Positions 30,142-41,210 of a DNA stretch of 64,000 nucleotides are shown here, in pieces. Position numbers and translations under genes: made by a program. The number at the start of each line of letters is the position of its first letter. The stretch's first letter is position 1. The stretch is from Acanthornis magna. Lineage: Eukaryota; Chordata; Aves; Passeriformes; Acanthizidae. Location of the stretch: positions 124,001 to 188,000 of the forward strand of contig JAWUZG010000333.1 in assembly GCA_036785705.1 (NCBI GenBank), read 5' to 3'. The notes under the pieces were generated by a model. The model worked only from the letters and a program-made list of their open reading frames with translations. It was not told where the DNA came from and ran no database searches.

Positions 30142-30500
30142 TGTGTTGGGTTTGTGTGACCAGGTTTTGATACCAGAGGGGCTACAAGGACAGCTTCTGT
30201 GAGAAGCTGCCAGAAGCTTCCCCTATGTTGAACACTGCAAATGCCAGCTCCAAAAATCCACCATTGGCCAAGGACAAGCCCATCAGCAATGGTGGTAGTG
30301 CCTCTGGGATAACAGATTTAAGAAGGGGGGTAAAAAAACCTGCACAATTGCAGCCAGACAAAGGCGTAAGAACGAGAGAAACAGCCCTGCAGACACTCGA
30401 GTCAGTGAAAAAAGAGGCACCGGAGTAGAGATTCCCCTGCATCTCATGGTGAGGCTGGCTGTCCCCCTGCAGCCCATGGAGGTCTATGCTGGAGGTCTAT
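30142..30500 (+). mobile_element. ERVL-type LTR-like interspersed repeat
   Basis: The copy begins TGTGTTGGGTTTGTGTGACCAGG and continues through a segment containing AAGCTGCCAGAAGCTTCCCC, GGTGGTAGTGCCTCTG and repeated CCCTGCAGCCCATGGAGGTC-like phrases. I recognise this as a high-copy songbird repeat, probably an ERVL-family LTR. Identification rests on memory of the family, and the right boundary is approximate. It lies just past the last FBXO15 exon found, in the opposite orientation to that gene. Confidence 0.6.
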
Positions 30501-30960
30501 CCATCTTAAAGTTCTTAAAGTTCACAGTAACTTCTACAAATATATTTATATATTTAATCTGTCAGTGCACCCAAAGTATACTCGAGGAGAATTCTACCGA
30601 AACAAGCCTCCAAAACGTATGAGGACAAATTGTCTCTCCTTTATAAAATACAAGTGGAAGAAACATCAACCTGCACCAAAACCTGTGCCACTGCATTATT
30701 AATGCTGCAGTGAAGCAAAAGAAAAGACCCTGACAATCTGCAAAATTTGTGTCCCAGGCCTGACACTGTCAATGTGACAGAGCAGGCTGAGCACACCGCA
30801 CAAATTGCCATGCAGATATAAAGAAGCCACACAACAGAGAGATCACTTACTCTTAAAATTCCATTTCAGTTTCTCCCCTTAAAACAGAGACACTGGATAT
30901 AAGAAGACACGGCAGCAGGGATCATTTCTAAAGCAGACATTATTGTTCCATCAACTTTAC

Positions 30961-31106
30961 CTTTTCTGCAGAAGTGGCCATTGAATGTTCCACACAGGTA
31001 CCTGCAGCTTCTGCCATGCAGATCCAGGTGCAGGCTGTAGTGATGGAGTCCACAGTCTGGGTCAGTATCATCCAGTAAAGGTCCATTAGGTGGAGGGGTG
31101 GATTGG
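30961..31106 (-). CDS. FBXO15: FBXO15 coding exon (last one found)
   Basis: A 146-base exon with acceptor TTTTTTTTCAAG and donor G|GTAAAG. It begins with one base completing the previous codon and ends with one extra base, so a further exon is required. It encodes 48 residues including GPLLDDTDPDCGLHHYSLH and YLCGTFNGHF. These match the conserved FBXO15 pattern of an LDD motif, a GLH-x-Y-x-LH-x-DLH stretch and a YLCGTF motif. In the family this part follows the F-box-linked domain and is thought to belong to the substrate-side region; no enzyme activity is known for it. The remaining C-terminal exons were not located to the left, either because of long introns or because they lie outside the window. 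Confidence 0.85.
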
Positions 31107-33975
31107 CTTGAAAAAAAATAGAATTTAGCAACGGGGATGGCTTAATAGAAAGAAATTAAATACATGGCTGTACACGATCATCTTGAGAGAGTTTTGAAAT
31201 CAAACATCTCTAGTTCCTCATGCTTCTTTTCAGCTAATACAGTGTCTAATACTGCTGATCAGCTGCTTGGCCTAGCCAAAGGCAGAAAATATGGCAGTCA
31301 GCTTTAAAAGGCACATCTGTTAAACTTCAAAACATGGACTTGTCTACGAAAAAGAAAAAAGCATCAGCTTAACTACAAATCTAAAAGCCCACTAGCTAGA
31401 AACTTCTCTGAAACAGCAATTATTGGAATAATTTTGTTTGTGCCTAAGTAAATGAGTAACTACCACACACAAATGACCTGAAGAGACCAAATGCCAGAGG
31501 CAACTGCACAGCTTCTACAAAGGATCCAAGTGGGCACTAAGGGAGATTGTGTAAAATCTCACCTTCTGTGGCAGAAGAGCCACACTAAGTTACCATGGGC
31601 ACTTAAGACTACTGGTTAGATACAACAATATCTGACCAGAAAGCTGAGGGGAAAATAAATTCCCCAAATAATGTTCTAAAGCTAAAAAACTCCATCTTTT
31701 GAAACAGCTTACAGTGTATAAACAAGTATTGTATTATATTATATACTGCAATATACACATATACAAACACGTCATAGGAAATCCAGCTAGGTTCTCAATA
31801 GGACTGAAAGATAAAGTCTAACTTTCTCAATACTGCAAGTATTACTACAGTTGTATAACTAAATTATCTCCTTAATAGCATAACAATGGCAATATCGTAG
31901 TATGAAAATGCTTCTACACTTTTGTAAATCGTTACTGTAACTTGTTTATATTAAACAAGAATAGTTAATTACTGCCTAAATATAAACCTCTAACAGCAGT
32001 CAATTTTAACTGTGAAACTCAAAGCTTTATTCAAAAGGTTATCTTTATTACCCACAAAGGAAAACCAAGCTTACACAACAGCAGAACCCAAAATGCTTCT
32101 CTCAAGAAGTTGATTATAACGAAGACTCGCCATAACAAAAGCAATTTCATTTGTATCCTGAAAAATTAATTAAAGTAGATGTATTTTTATGTGGAAATTC
32201 TTTTTTTCAGAGGGTCTTTCCAAGCATTAAAATTCATAGATAAATGCTGCTGCTTATTACTCTGCCAGTTACTGTAATAATGTTAGTAATGCCTTGCTCT
32301 AACATTTGGACTCCTAAAACCTTTAGTGTCTTTTCACAAGAGTACAGAATATATAAAAAAAGATTAGAGCATTTCTATCTTATGGAGAAAGAGAGGGAAA
32401 CTAGCTATGCCAGGGCAAAAGTTATGAGAGCAATCCAAGAATTGTACTTCCCTAACTTCTACTTTCCACTTTAAAATAGGTACCTAAACAGAATCAAACA
32501 GCACTTACTCCCAACTACTGAAGCATCAAGTTTATTTTCATAGGTAAGGAACTATTTGCAAAGAGGGCTAACATCAGTGAGGGGTACAGAATTACTCAAG
32601 AGAAATGGTGAATTGCAAAGTAAAACCTTGGATGTCTTCACCAGATTATGTGCTCCTGGGAAAACATTAGGAACATAACCTTCTATAGATGCCTAAAGAA
32701 AACATAAATGTGAAAACTAAATAGAGACAGAGGTATGTATTTACTTCAAGAACACAGAATGCTAGGAAGTCAGCTTTTTTTCTTTAAATGTATTTTTTAA
32801 GTCATACATTTACAAACACCTAAGTCAATAGGAAAATTATTCACTGCCAGAAGTCTATTACTCTCCTGAAATGTGGGCGACTACTGTTTTCATCTCTCTG
32901 CGTTACCAGAAAATGACATCCCCTAATCAAACTTTTGGCTTCTTAACTACTTCTATATTTTCATAGTACAACATTACAGCTATAGAAGATAGAACAAGGG
33001 AGATTTATCAAACACATAGTTTCTCAGTCTTTCTTTATCCAAATACCAGGAGGCCCATGTAACCTGTTTGTGGTTTCTATTATGCAGCTATGTGCAAAAA
33101 ACCAAGATATGTGGCATTTACAATTATTTCACCCTCTGACAGTTAACTACCTAGTTACTAACTACCTCTGCCTACACAGAGAGTAAGAACTGCTGCTCAG
33201 AAAAGCAAGCAGGGGAAATACACTAGAGTGAAGCACACAATTCTTAATGTCTATGTGGAACTTTGTTATGATAGAACCATTTCCAGGTGCTGAAAGAAAT
33301 CTCTTTCCAAGCGTGGGAGGGGCCAATGCATGAGCAAGACCATTGAGCCAACAACACAGGGACACCAGCCTACTAAACTTGTGAAGATACAAGAGAAATG
33401 GCTGTTGGTTTATCAGAGCTTTTCACAGACTGAGACAACCTGGAACAGACTCATGCAGGTCAGTTTTCTAGGAAATGGACTTTCAGTCTTACCTTAAAGA
33501 GTGAAAGAAATAGTCCGTCTGTGCTTTTAAACATTGCCTCCAGATTGTGCACAGCATGTTTGCAGCTGCAAATTAGGCACAGCTTGGAGGAACTATTCAT
33601 AGACTCCCTAGGAAAGTTCCTGGCCAGTGCCAGACAGGCTAAACCTTCATCAATAACATGGCTGAGGGGAGGAAGAAAGGGCTGCCACCTCTGAATTCAG
33701 ACCAAGAGCAGAACACCTGAGACAGGCTTCTACAGCGCCCAGCCCTGTGCAGCTGCAGGCAGACACTGAGGTCCCCGTGCATTCCGTACAAAATGCCAAT
33801 TCCTTTTGCATAGGAGTCTGCTTCAGATGTTCCGTTCTGCCCTCTGAAGACATTCATCTCTACACCCACCCTACAGAGACTAAATGCTTAAGTTAGGCTC
33901 TTAATACCAAGAATGTAATACCCCCAAAAGGGCACAATTTAAAGCATTCCTACTGCTGGAGCAGGATATAGCTAC
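31107..33975 (-). other. FBXO15 intron
   Basis: Sequence between two in-phase exons. Two further minus-strand stretches, about 33706-33870 and 33492-33667, have exon-like open frames with usable splice signals. Including them would break phase or family similarity, so they are not annotated as exons. No repeat was recognised. Confidence 0.55.
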
Positions 33976-34070
33976 CTGGTGATGGAGATGAAAGCTAAGT
34001 TGCTAGGTGGGAACTCATCACAGGGCATGGTACGAATCAGAGGAAGAAGCACATCTGTCCTCCAACCATT
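33976..34070 (-). CDS. FBXO15: FBXO15 coding exon (tentative)
   Basis: A 95-base segment with acceptor TTTTAAATAG and a good donor, CAG|GTAGCT. It encodes 31 residues plus two bases, including DVLLPLIRT and NLAFISIT. The case rests on reading phase: the preceding exon ends exactly on a codon, this one starts on a codon and ends with two extra bases, and the next one starts with the single base that completes it. The length also fits the gap in the mammalian protein. The residues themselves are poorly conserved relative to mammals, only LAF being evident, so this is an inference and not a homology call. Confidence 0.5.
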
Positions 34071-34411
34071 CTATTTAAAATTACTCTAGGATATCAAACT
34101 TGGGCATGTGAAGACTGCAAAACAAATAAAACTGAATGCAGTATTTAATCTAGTATCTTACATAACTGATCTTTGAATTAGAAGTGAACCTTTTGAAAAC
34201 TATATATACTCCTACATTTTAGAATACAATAAATCGTCTTCTAGCTGTCCCTACATGCATTTGGTTGTTACTAGTTTAGAAAAGAGCTTTCAAAATCCAA
34301 AGGAAAAAAAACAAATTTAAAAAAACCCTCCCCAAATCCAAACTACAAGGCAAAAAAAAAAATCTATTCCTTCAAGTCATAATAAAATATTGAAACATAA
34401 TGTTATCTTAC

Positions 34412-34541
34412 CTTCCAATTTCCTACTAACAATCCTGGATTCAGACTGAAGAGCTGGACAAGCTCATCGGCACCAACTGCTACACTGCTTTCAGTCACGT
34501 TAGCAAGACTGTATTCAGCAATCAAGGCAAATCGACGAGGT
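34412..34541 (-). CDS. FBXO15: FBXO15 coding exon
   Basis: A 130-base exon bounded by acceptor TTCTTTCCAAAG and donor AAG|GTAAGA. It completes a split glycine codon and then encodes 43 residues from PRRFALIAEYSLANVT to NPGLLVGNWK. The ending matches the conserved family motif around HPGLLVG-x-WK, and the start matches the (G)PR-x-x-x-LIA-x-Y-x-L pattern. It lies in the C-terminal, non-F-box part of the protein. The donor phase is 0. Confidence 0.88.
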
Positions 34542-36271
34542 CTTTGGAAAGAACACGCAGAATGCAGGAAAAAGGCTATGTCTCCTTATTCATGTAAAAG
34601 TTCAGCCTAATTTCATTTTTAACTGACTGGCTTAAGTCTGAGCAACAGCACAGGATGAGAATGGTTTTGAAAGCGTTTGGCATGCAGAGCCATAAACTAT
34701 ACATTCAAACAACTACAGTGCACTAGCAGGATCTCAACCCCTAACAAGAAAAGAAGCAAAACCACTATATGATCTTCTAAAACACTCTTAAAAAAAAAGA
34801 ACTTATGTGCTTGCCCAATTTTTCAAAATACCACAGAATTACTTTCCAATTCATTTTTGATACTTTATTGGTACTAGATAGAATCACTGAACATTTATCA
34901 GTGTCAAGCAAGCTACTAAGGTAAATTTTTCTTCCACAGAAGCAAAATTCAAAGGAAAGGACCAAATCGCACATATAATAAATTGTTTTTCTTAGAGGAA
35001 GCCTTCCTTTTTCAGAATTTTTTTTCTGCCTACAATTTTGCCTACAATTAAAGCCATTTAGCTCCAAAACACTCCTAAATAAAAGTTCATGGACAATCTT
35101 ATGAACCAATGATGCATTAAAAAGAAAGAGCAGAAAGCAGAGTTTGCATTACCTATTCAGAATGAAGAAAGAAGTCTTTCTCAAACCCTTTTCCAACTTA
35201 GGCTCTTATCATATCCAAAACAGTTCCTAGATTTCCCAGCAGTATCACTGTAGTATCACCAGGGATGGAGCATCCACGACCTCCCCACACAACCTGCTCT
35301 AGTGTCTCACCACCCTCACAGTAAAAAGCTTCTTCCTAATCAACCTCAACCCTTTCCATCTTTAAGTCAATCAGGCTCATATTAATACAGGAACATTCCT
35401 AAACTCCCTGCACTACTGCCTTACGGTCTTAACACGGATATATTGAAATTGGTGAAACCACTCCTTTCATCTATATTCACAATCTCTAAAAACTTACAGT
35501 TCTGTGAAATAAATACACCAACTGCCTGCAAGCTTTTATTTTTTTAATAATTTACTACATATGAATCATCATCTTGGTAAAACAACTACATTTCCCACAT
35601 AATTTGACTGCAAGACTTTTTCAGCTGACTTTATACAAAAGCCTTCTTTTGATTTATTTATTTTTCAAGCAAATAGTTTGCTTCTGCTTGAGGAACCAGG
35701 TGTTTTGTAGGTGAACAATTCCCTCTTTTCAGAGCTCTGTGACTAGGGGCTTTGTGTAAGAAGCATGTAGCTGATACTGCACATAATGTACACATAGACT
35801 CCAGATGTGTGCAGAACGCCTTAACAGCAACCAAACACCTCAAATAGACACTTTCCATTTCAGTATCTTCTCAGAATATAATGAAAAAAACCTATTGTAC
35901 ACACTTAAGCTAAGAAACAATAGATGTGCTGTGGACTGGTGTTTTTATATGCATGTACTGAAGACTGCACACATAGTTGAACACCAAGTTCCATAAACTC
36001 ACACGCACACCTATCAGACACAAAATAAATTTTAACAACATAGATTACCTGGCTGTAGCCACATAAATATTGATGGCATTTTCCAAGCTAAGTTTCTCAC
36101 AATAAATTCTCCTAGATTTACATGTTTCTTTCATGCTCATTTGTGTCTATGCCTTAAACCCAGCTTTCCAAGTCAGGACCTCTCAGCCTGAATATCACAT
36201 GCCAGTACCTACATTAACCTATGAATTAATGCCATAGCTTGTTGGATTATGCTATTTGCTGCCTTTTCAGG
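34542..36271 (-). other. FBXO15 intron containing a CR1 relic
   Basis: The intron between two in-phase exons. Apart from the CR1 piece listed separately it shows only short chance frames and A/T runs. Confidence 0.6.
35235..35420 (-). mobile_element. CR1 LINE 3'-end relic
   Basis: The plus strand reads CCAGGGATGGAGCATCCACG, then CACCACCCTCACAGTAAAAAG and CTTCTTCCTAA, which is the antisense of the conserved CR1 ORF2 C-terminus. The insertion is therefore in the same orientation as FBXO15. It is truncated and non-coding. Confidence 0.85.
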
Positions 36272-36616
36272 TGTGGCAACCTGGTTCAGGAACGGCACGG
36301 CGGCCAACCCCCAGCCGCTCGGGCCATCAGCTCACAGACACCAATGTGGTGGACGGCAAATGGCATTTATTGGTGATTAGCACCGCATTATATAACTTTG
36401 GTTACAACGTCACACCGGTCTGCTTACATCATAAACTAAACGCTATTGGCTACCTGGGGAGGGGTCCTATCTTTCCGTACAGCACGACATCTTCCGACTG
36501 CCACACCCTACCTACCCACAGCTATTTCTTGCTAAAAAGCTCTACCAATGAAGAGAAGAATATAGGAAGAAATACTACAGGGAAGCTTTCTAACAACGAG
36601 CTAACTTGTTGAGTCA
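36272..36616 (-). mobile_element. Solo LTR of an endogenous retrovirus, in sense with FBXO15
   Basis: This GC-rich block inside AT-rich intron DNA starts TGTGGCAACC on the plus strand. On the minus strand it has an AGCCAATAG CCAAT box, a TATA-like GTTATATAATGCGG and an AATAAA signal (complement of 36365-36370) at the normal LTR spacing. The order of elements makes it an LTR on the minus strand, the same direction as FBXO15. It lies about 85 bases from the donor end of an FBXO15 exon. Family and right edge are uncertain, and no target-site duplication was confirmed. Confidence 0.65.
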
Positions 36617-36699
36617 AACCAATGTCAGACAGCTCCTACAGACACATTATCCACCAGTCACACCCAAAAAATCTTCAAAAATCCTCAGTTAAAACTCAC

Positions 36700-36909
36700 C
36701 CCTTCTTTTTGGGAGGTCTGCCCAGAGGAAGAAGCAATGGTGTAACTCCATACAGTTTTAGGGTTGACAGGATGTCTAAGCACAGCCAGTCTCTACCATA
36801 CCAAAGCACGGTAACTGATGTGTCCTTAAACGATAGCTTTGGCTTCTCCATTACATGTTCTTTTCCATTTTTGTCCTTCAGTGCAATTACCCAACTCAAG
36901 CCAGAGACA
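36700..36909 (-). CDS. FBXO15: FBXO15 coding exon
   Basis: A 210-base exon with acceptor CCTAAATAACAG and donor GG|GTGAGT. It encodes 69 full codons, from VSGLSWVIALKDKNGKEHV through DTSVTVLWYG to KLYGVTPLLLPLGR. It matches the FBXO15 family patterns GLGWAI-x-L-K-x-K-x-GKE, NDTSVTV-x-WYG and CGVTP. The split asparagine codon at its start and the split glycine at its end both restore the frame with the neighbouring exons. The adjoining intron toward the previous exon is short, about 244 bases. Confidence 0.9.
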
Positions 36910-37153
36910 CTGTTATTTAGGAATTGAGAGGGGAGAGGGGTGTTTAAAACAAAATTCCCAAAGTGACAACAGTTAAACTATGCTTTCAACAGTTTTATAT
37001 TTCTACTAACTGCTACTTATGTTCCTCAGTTTCAGCAATTTCTAGATTATCATCGTATCTTCCCATTTTATAGCTCTATTTCTATACCCCCAAGCCATTA
37101 ATATTTTGTACATTCTTCTCAAGTAAATCTCTTTGTGACAAGGCATTGCTTAC

Positions 37154-37396
37154 TTCATAGCTTCTTTGCTCACAAATGGAAGACCTGTATAAGGATCTAG
37201 AGGTTTAGCGAGAAGCATTACTCTCGTTTTGAAGGCAGATGTCTGTTTGAAGATGGATTCATTCTTCCAGTACCCAGGGTTCTTATCATGTAGAGCATCA
37301 CAGCCCAAAGAAACAGTTTCTGGTTGTTTAGGCTTCATTTTCCACATTGTCCATTTTGGTTGCAAAGCACTGGAATAGAGTTTCAGCCAAAGTCCA
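37154..37396 (-). CDS. FBXO15: FBXO15 coding exon
   Basis: A 243-base exon (acceptor TTTTATTTTCAG, donor AA|GTAAGC) encoding 80 full codons. It begins GLWLKLYSSALQPKW and contains NPGYWKNESIFKQ and PLDPYTGLPFVSKEAM. Family landmarks are the W-x-x-x-YS start just after the F-box, the AGYWKKEYI-like motif and the PYTGLP motif. All are diagnostic of FBXO15 rather than other F-box proteins. Both split codons join cleanly. Confidence 0.92.
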
Positions 37397-39940
37397 CTGA
37401 AAATAAAAATAGAATGAAGAGGAATAAATTTCAAGAACAGTCACTCAATTTTTATACACACATCTCAGCTACCACCAAGCTGAAATGTTAGCACAATGTT
37501 AGCATAATGTTAGCACAAAAACAGTCTTGTCTGCCTTCTTCAAAATATGGGATCCAGGATGAAGCTCAGGGACAGCAGAGCCATAGTCAGCAATGGAAGT
37601 GAAAACTGATAAAGGTTAAGCAGTAAATTTTGAAAATTCCACCCCAAAACAATGATGCATCCTCCTCACAGAAAATCAGCTAGTGGAGAAAGTGTTTTAA
37701 TACCTTTTATTCAACAAAGGTAATCTGTACACTTCAAGTTTCTCACACAGATACAGCAGAAAGTGGAGTGGAGGAGGACAATCAGATTCACACCTTTGCT
37801 TGGTGTTACCAGAGTCACGTCAATCCCTTCTTCACTCTTTGGAAAAGCTCAGAGAAGACATGACTTTCTGAAGACAAAGAAACATGTGACAGTAATGATG
37901 GGTTCATCTCCTTCACGCCAGGAAAACTAGGAGGTCACATTTCAGCCCTCTAGGACATTTCAGTATCTCTAGGACAGTTCATGGAATACTGAATACAGGA
38001 ACCGACAAGAATTCGAACAATAATCTGTGAATGCAGGTTTCCAGTAAGTTTTCTAATTTTAAAGTGCCAGACATACACTTCACATAACTGCACTAAAGAA
38101 AATTAATGGGAAGGGCAACAAATTCTCAAGAGACATTTTCTACCATTAATTGGCAAGACTACCTTTACCAATCCTCACTCATCCCCAGGCAAACTTAGGC
38201 TGCTATGCTTTGTATTGCATTTTGCCCTCTCCTGAAAGCATTCAAGGACTAAATCCATCCCACATTGCCTCCTACCCACAACAAAGATATCAGACACTTC
38301 TCTTTTAAGACCAGGAAAGGCAACCAAGTTACCAGATAGCATAAAACATTTCTGATGGAGAGGGGAAGTTCTTTTTTAACCCCAAAGTGGTTTAGAACTG
38401 TCCGGCAATGTAAACAAAGGAGAGATGTGCTTGACATACAATCATTGGGGGAAATTGAGCTATCATCCAACTGGTCCTAATCAGCCTAAAAAGTCCAGTA
38501 AAATAACCTGCTATGAAAGTCTCCTGTTAACTAGAAACCCCTCCCCAACTCCCCCTCCCCTCCATCCTTTCTTTCTTGGAGAGAGATACTCCGCATCTTA
38601 CTCTATGATGCTGAAAAGACAGCGCTTAGCAGTAGGCATTTCCTGCATTTTCAAGTTACAGATTCAGCAATTTAGCTGACTGAAGACAGACTAATCACAA
38701 ATACCTACCATCCTTGTCCTCACTCTCAGTTATATATTGCTTCTTCCTTTCCAAAAACAGTGCTGTGCAACCAAAGAAATTAGTTCAAGCTCAAAAATTC
38801 AGTTAGGGTAGGGAGACAGAGGAGAAAACGAACGAGGACCTGGAATCACAAATGTTTAGGAAAGTATCACTGCCCTTTCATCCTCAAGTCCCATTTGTGC
38901 ACATTTTCTAATCTCTGTTGAGAGTAGAAAATGGAAACAGACATCATCGAGATGGAGGCAAATAAATCATCCTGCCCTGAGCAGCCACAGTGATTTCATC
39001 CTGCCTTACCACCCTGAAGTGGAAAATGCATACTAAGATAATTTGTGTCAACTATGCAATTTTTATCCACACTGACCTGCTGACAATCTCAAAACATACA
39101 TCTGGATTACAGTCTTCCCTTTAAATTCATCGGTTCTAAAGGTGTCAAAGCCAATGTAAACCAATTGACTGTATAAGTTTTGGCAAATAAGGGAAAACGG
39201 ATTCATACTGGATGCAGCAACTTCCTATACAGGAAGACATTTTCTCATTCAAACAACACTAATGCAGTACAATCCTAGAAAATCAAAGGATACTCAGACA
39301 TCCTAGTTATCACATATCAACCCGGGTCTCTCCTCCTTTTCCTTTCACAAAATTGTCGTGATACCGGTAGGAGCAATTGGTGTACTCTGTATAAGCAATC
39401 CTTAGACAAAAAGTGTCAGTATTTATCTTCATCTCTTTGGTTTCAATTTAGAAATCACCAAAATTTGACCAACAGAGCAACAGATAAAAACCACTAGTGA
39501 ATCATTTGATTGAATCAACCCCTCTACAAAAACCTGATGAAAGAACTAAATAAGCAGAACTTCAAAATGGTGAAAGCTATGACCATTCCACAAAGCTACT
39601 GGTGACACACAAGTTAGGATCACTCGAGCAGAAAAGTTTGTGCAAGTGCATGTGAATACAAACAAATATATGCAAGTTTTAAAACAAAAAAAAAAGTGCT
39701 AATAGCAACATTTCAAAGCACTGGATTTAGTTTTTGCCTCATAACTCCCATTAAACAACAGGGCTTGCACAGCTAGAATTCCATGCAACACATCCTGTGG
39801 GCTATGCAGTGCAATTTCGGCAGAGTAACTGCACACAGGTACAAGCATCAGTGCTCTGGCATCAGAGAAACTAAATTAGAAAGACTCATAACTCAGATAA
39901 CTACAACTGGGGCATGACTGAAACCTTCCCTCTTCCTTAC
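37397..39940 (-). other. FBXO15 intron
   Basis: No gene or recognisable mobile element. It contains a short tandem (TTAGCACAATG/TTAGCATAATG) near 37490-37515. Confidence 0.6.
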
Positions 39941-40045
39941 TGGTCACTGGCCAGGTCATAGAAGCGCTTATTCACACAACCGGCAGACAACAGGGACACA
40001 GGATCCAAATAGGAAAATACCTTCAGCAGCATTTCTGATGGCATG
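39941..40045 (-). CDS. FBXO15: FBXO15 F-box exon
   Basis: A 105-base exon (acceptor CTCTTGTTTCCCAG, donor CCA|GTAAGG) that encodes most of the F-box: MPSEMLLKVFSYLDPVSLL, then SAGCVNKRFYDLASD. In the F-box fold these residues form the helices that bind SKP1, placing the protein as substrate receptor of an SKP1-CUL1-RBX1 ubiquitin ligase in the cytoplasm or nucleus. In mammals FBXO15 is known as an Oct4-responsive gene of early embryonic cells, but it is dispensable for pluripotency. The alternative upstream AG would put the exon out of frame with its 5' neighbour, so the acceptor chosen here is the supported one. In the predicted protein the F-box covers about residues 46-85. Confidence 0.93.
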
Positions 40046-41117
40046 CTGGGAAACAAGAGACGAATACTGTTACACTTGCCGGCAAACTCCGGAAACTGCA
40101 ATGGCAGAGAATTTTAATTTCAAACCAGAGAAAAACAGAAGAGGTGGAAACCAGCAGCTTGTAAATAGATGAATCAAAAATCACCTGAAGAGGAATCAAA
40201 AGTCACCTGAAGAGTTAAACTGGAATTTGGGTTCTATTTTCAGTCTCCAGTATGTGGCATTTGCCTAAAATAATTAATCAAAACTTATTCAAGTGGCATA
40301 GCACTATTACATGAAAAGTTATGGGTTTGCATTTTCATTAAACTTTGTTAACTTTAACCCAATTTGCCATGAAACTACCTCATTTAGCTTCAGTTTCTTA
40401 TTGCTCGTACCGTGACTTTAACATTTATTCCACAACAACCAGCTTTTCCAAAACTGCAGATATATTCACTCTCCCTCTTGACTGTGGTGTCCCATCTCAA
40501 GATGCACCAGGACAGAAATGATCATGCTCTACCTCATCATAATCTTCAAACGCTATGTGCTCAGGGGTCTCGCACAATTCTCATTTATGTCAAAAGAAAG
40601 ATGTGAACTTCAAAGCAAGAGCCAAGTGGCATCCTGAAAATGTCAATGTCTCTGTGCCTCTGGAAAGCTTTGGAAAATGAAAGCGCCAGTCTAAGCCTGA
40701 CAAGCAGAACATACCCTGGAGATGAGCCAACATGGTTTTTGTATTAACAGATAGAAACCTCGTACCATTGGAGCAGTACCTTGTAACTACACGGAGTTTA
40801 AAATACATGGATTTTATACTTTGATTTTCTCGAGCGTTGATTACGGTCAAATCACTGCTGAAAATACAAGGTGCTGTGAAAGTCAACACCCCAGGTGTGG
40901 CTCTCGTCCTTTTACTACTGTTATTTGCAACACTTGATTTATAGCATTATTTCAGAAGCAGAGAGCTTTAAAGAGTAGCATGATAATGCCAATACCTCAA
41001 TGATTGTATTACATTCAGAATCTTAGTTGCATAAACATAGAGGCAATGTGCCAAAACTTTCAATGTGCCAACACTTCCACTCTTCCACTCCTACTCTTTG
41101 TGTAAAGACATACTCAC
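40046..41117 (-). other. FBXO15 intron
   Basis: An ordinary intron with no repeat or exon recognised. Confidence 0.6.
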
Positions 41118-41210
41118 CTCTCAATGCACGCATTTGGTTTTGGTTTTATGGTAGGTGTCGAATACAGACTTTTAATTCCAGCATTTTTGGTCTCAGAGCA
41201 TTCCCCAGGC
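41118..41210 (-). CDS. FBXO15: FBXO15 coding exon 2
   Basis: A 93-base exon with acceptor CCTTTTGCTGCCAG and donor GAG|GTGAGT. It encodes 30 full codons, including ETKNAGIKSLYSTPTIKPKP, between a split arginine on its 5' side and a split serine leading into the F-box. The alternative acceptor 22 bases upstream would bring in an in-frame TAA, so the downstream one was chosen. The segment is not conserved with mammals, as expected for the disordered N-terminus. Support comes from splice sites and perfect phase on both sides. Confidence 0.7.

Noticed and set aside
33492..33870. Two exon-like minus-strand frames between FBXO15 exons
   Set aside because: One resembles the GLH-x-Y-x-LH segment weakly, but the exon at 30961-31106 matches far better. 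Including either would disturb phase or duplicate that segment.
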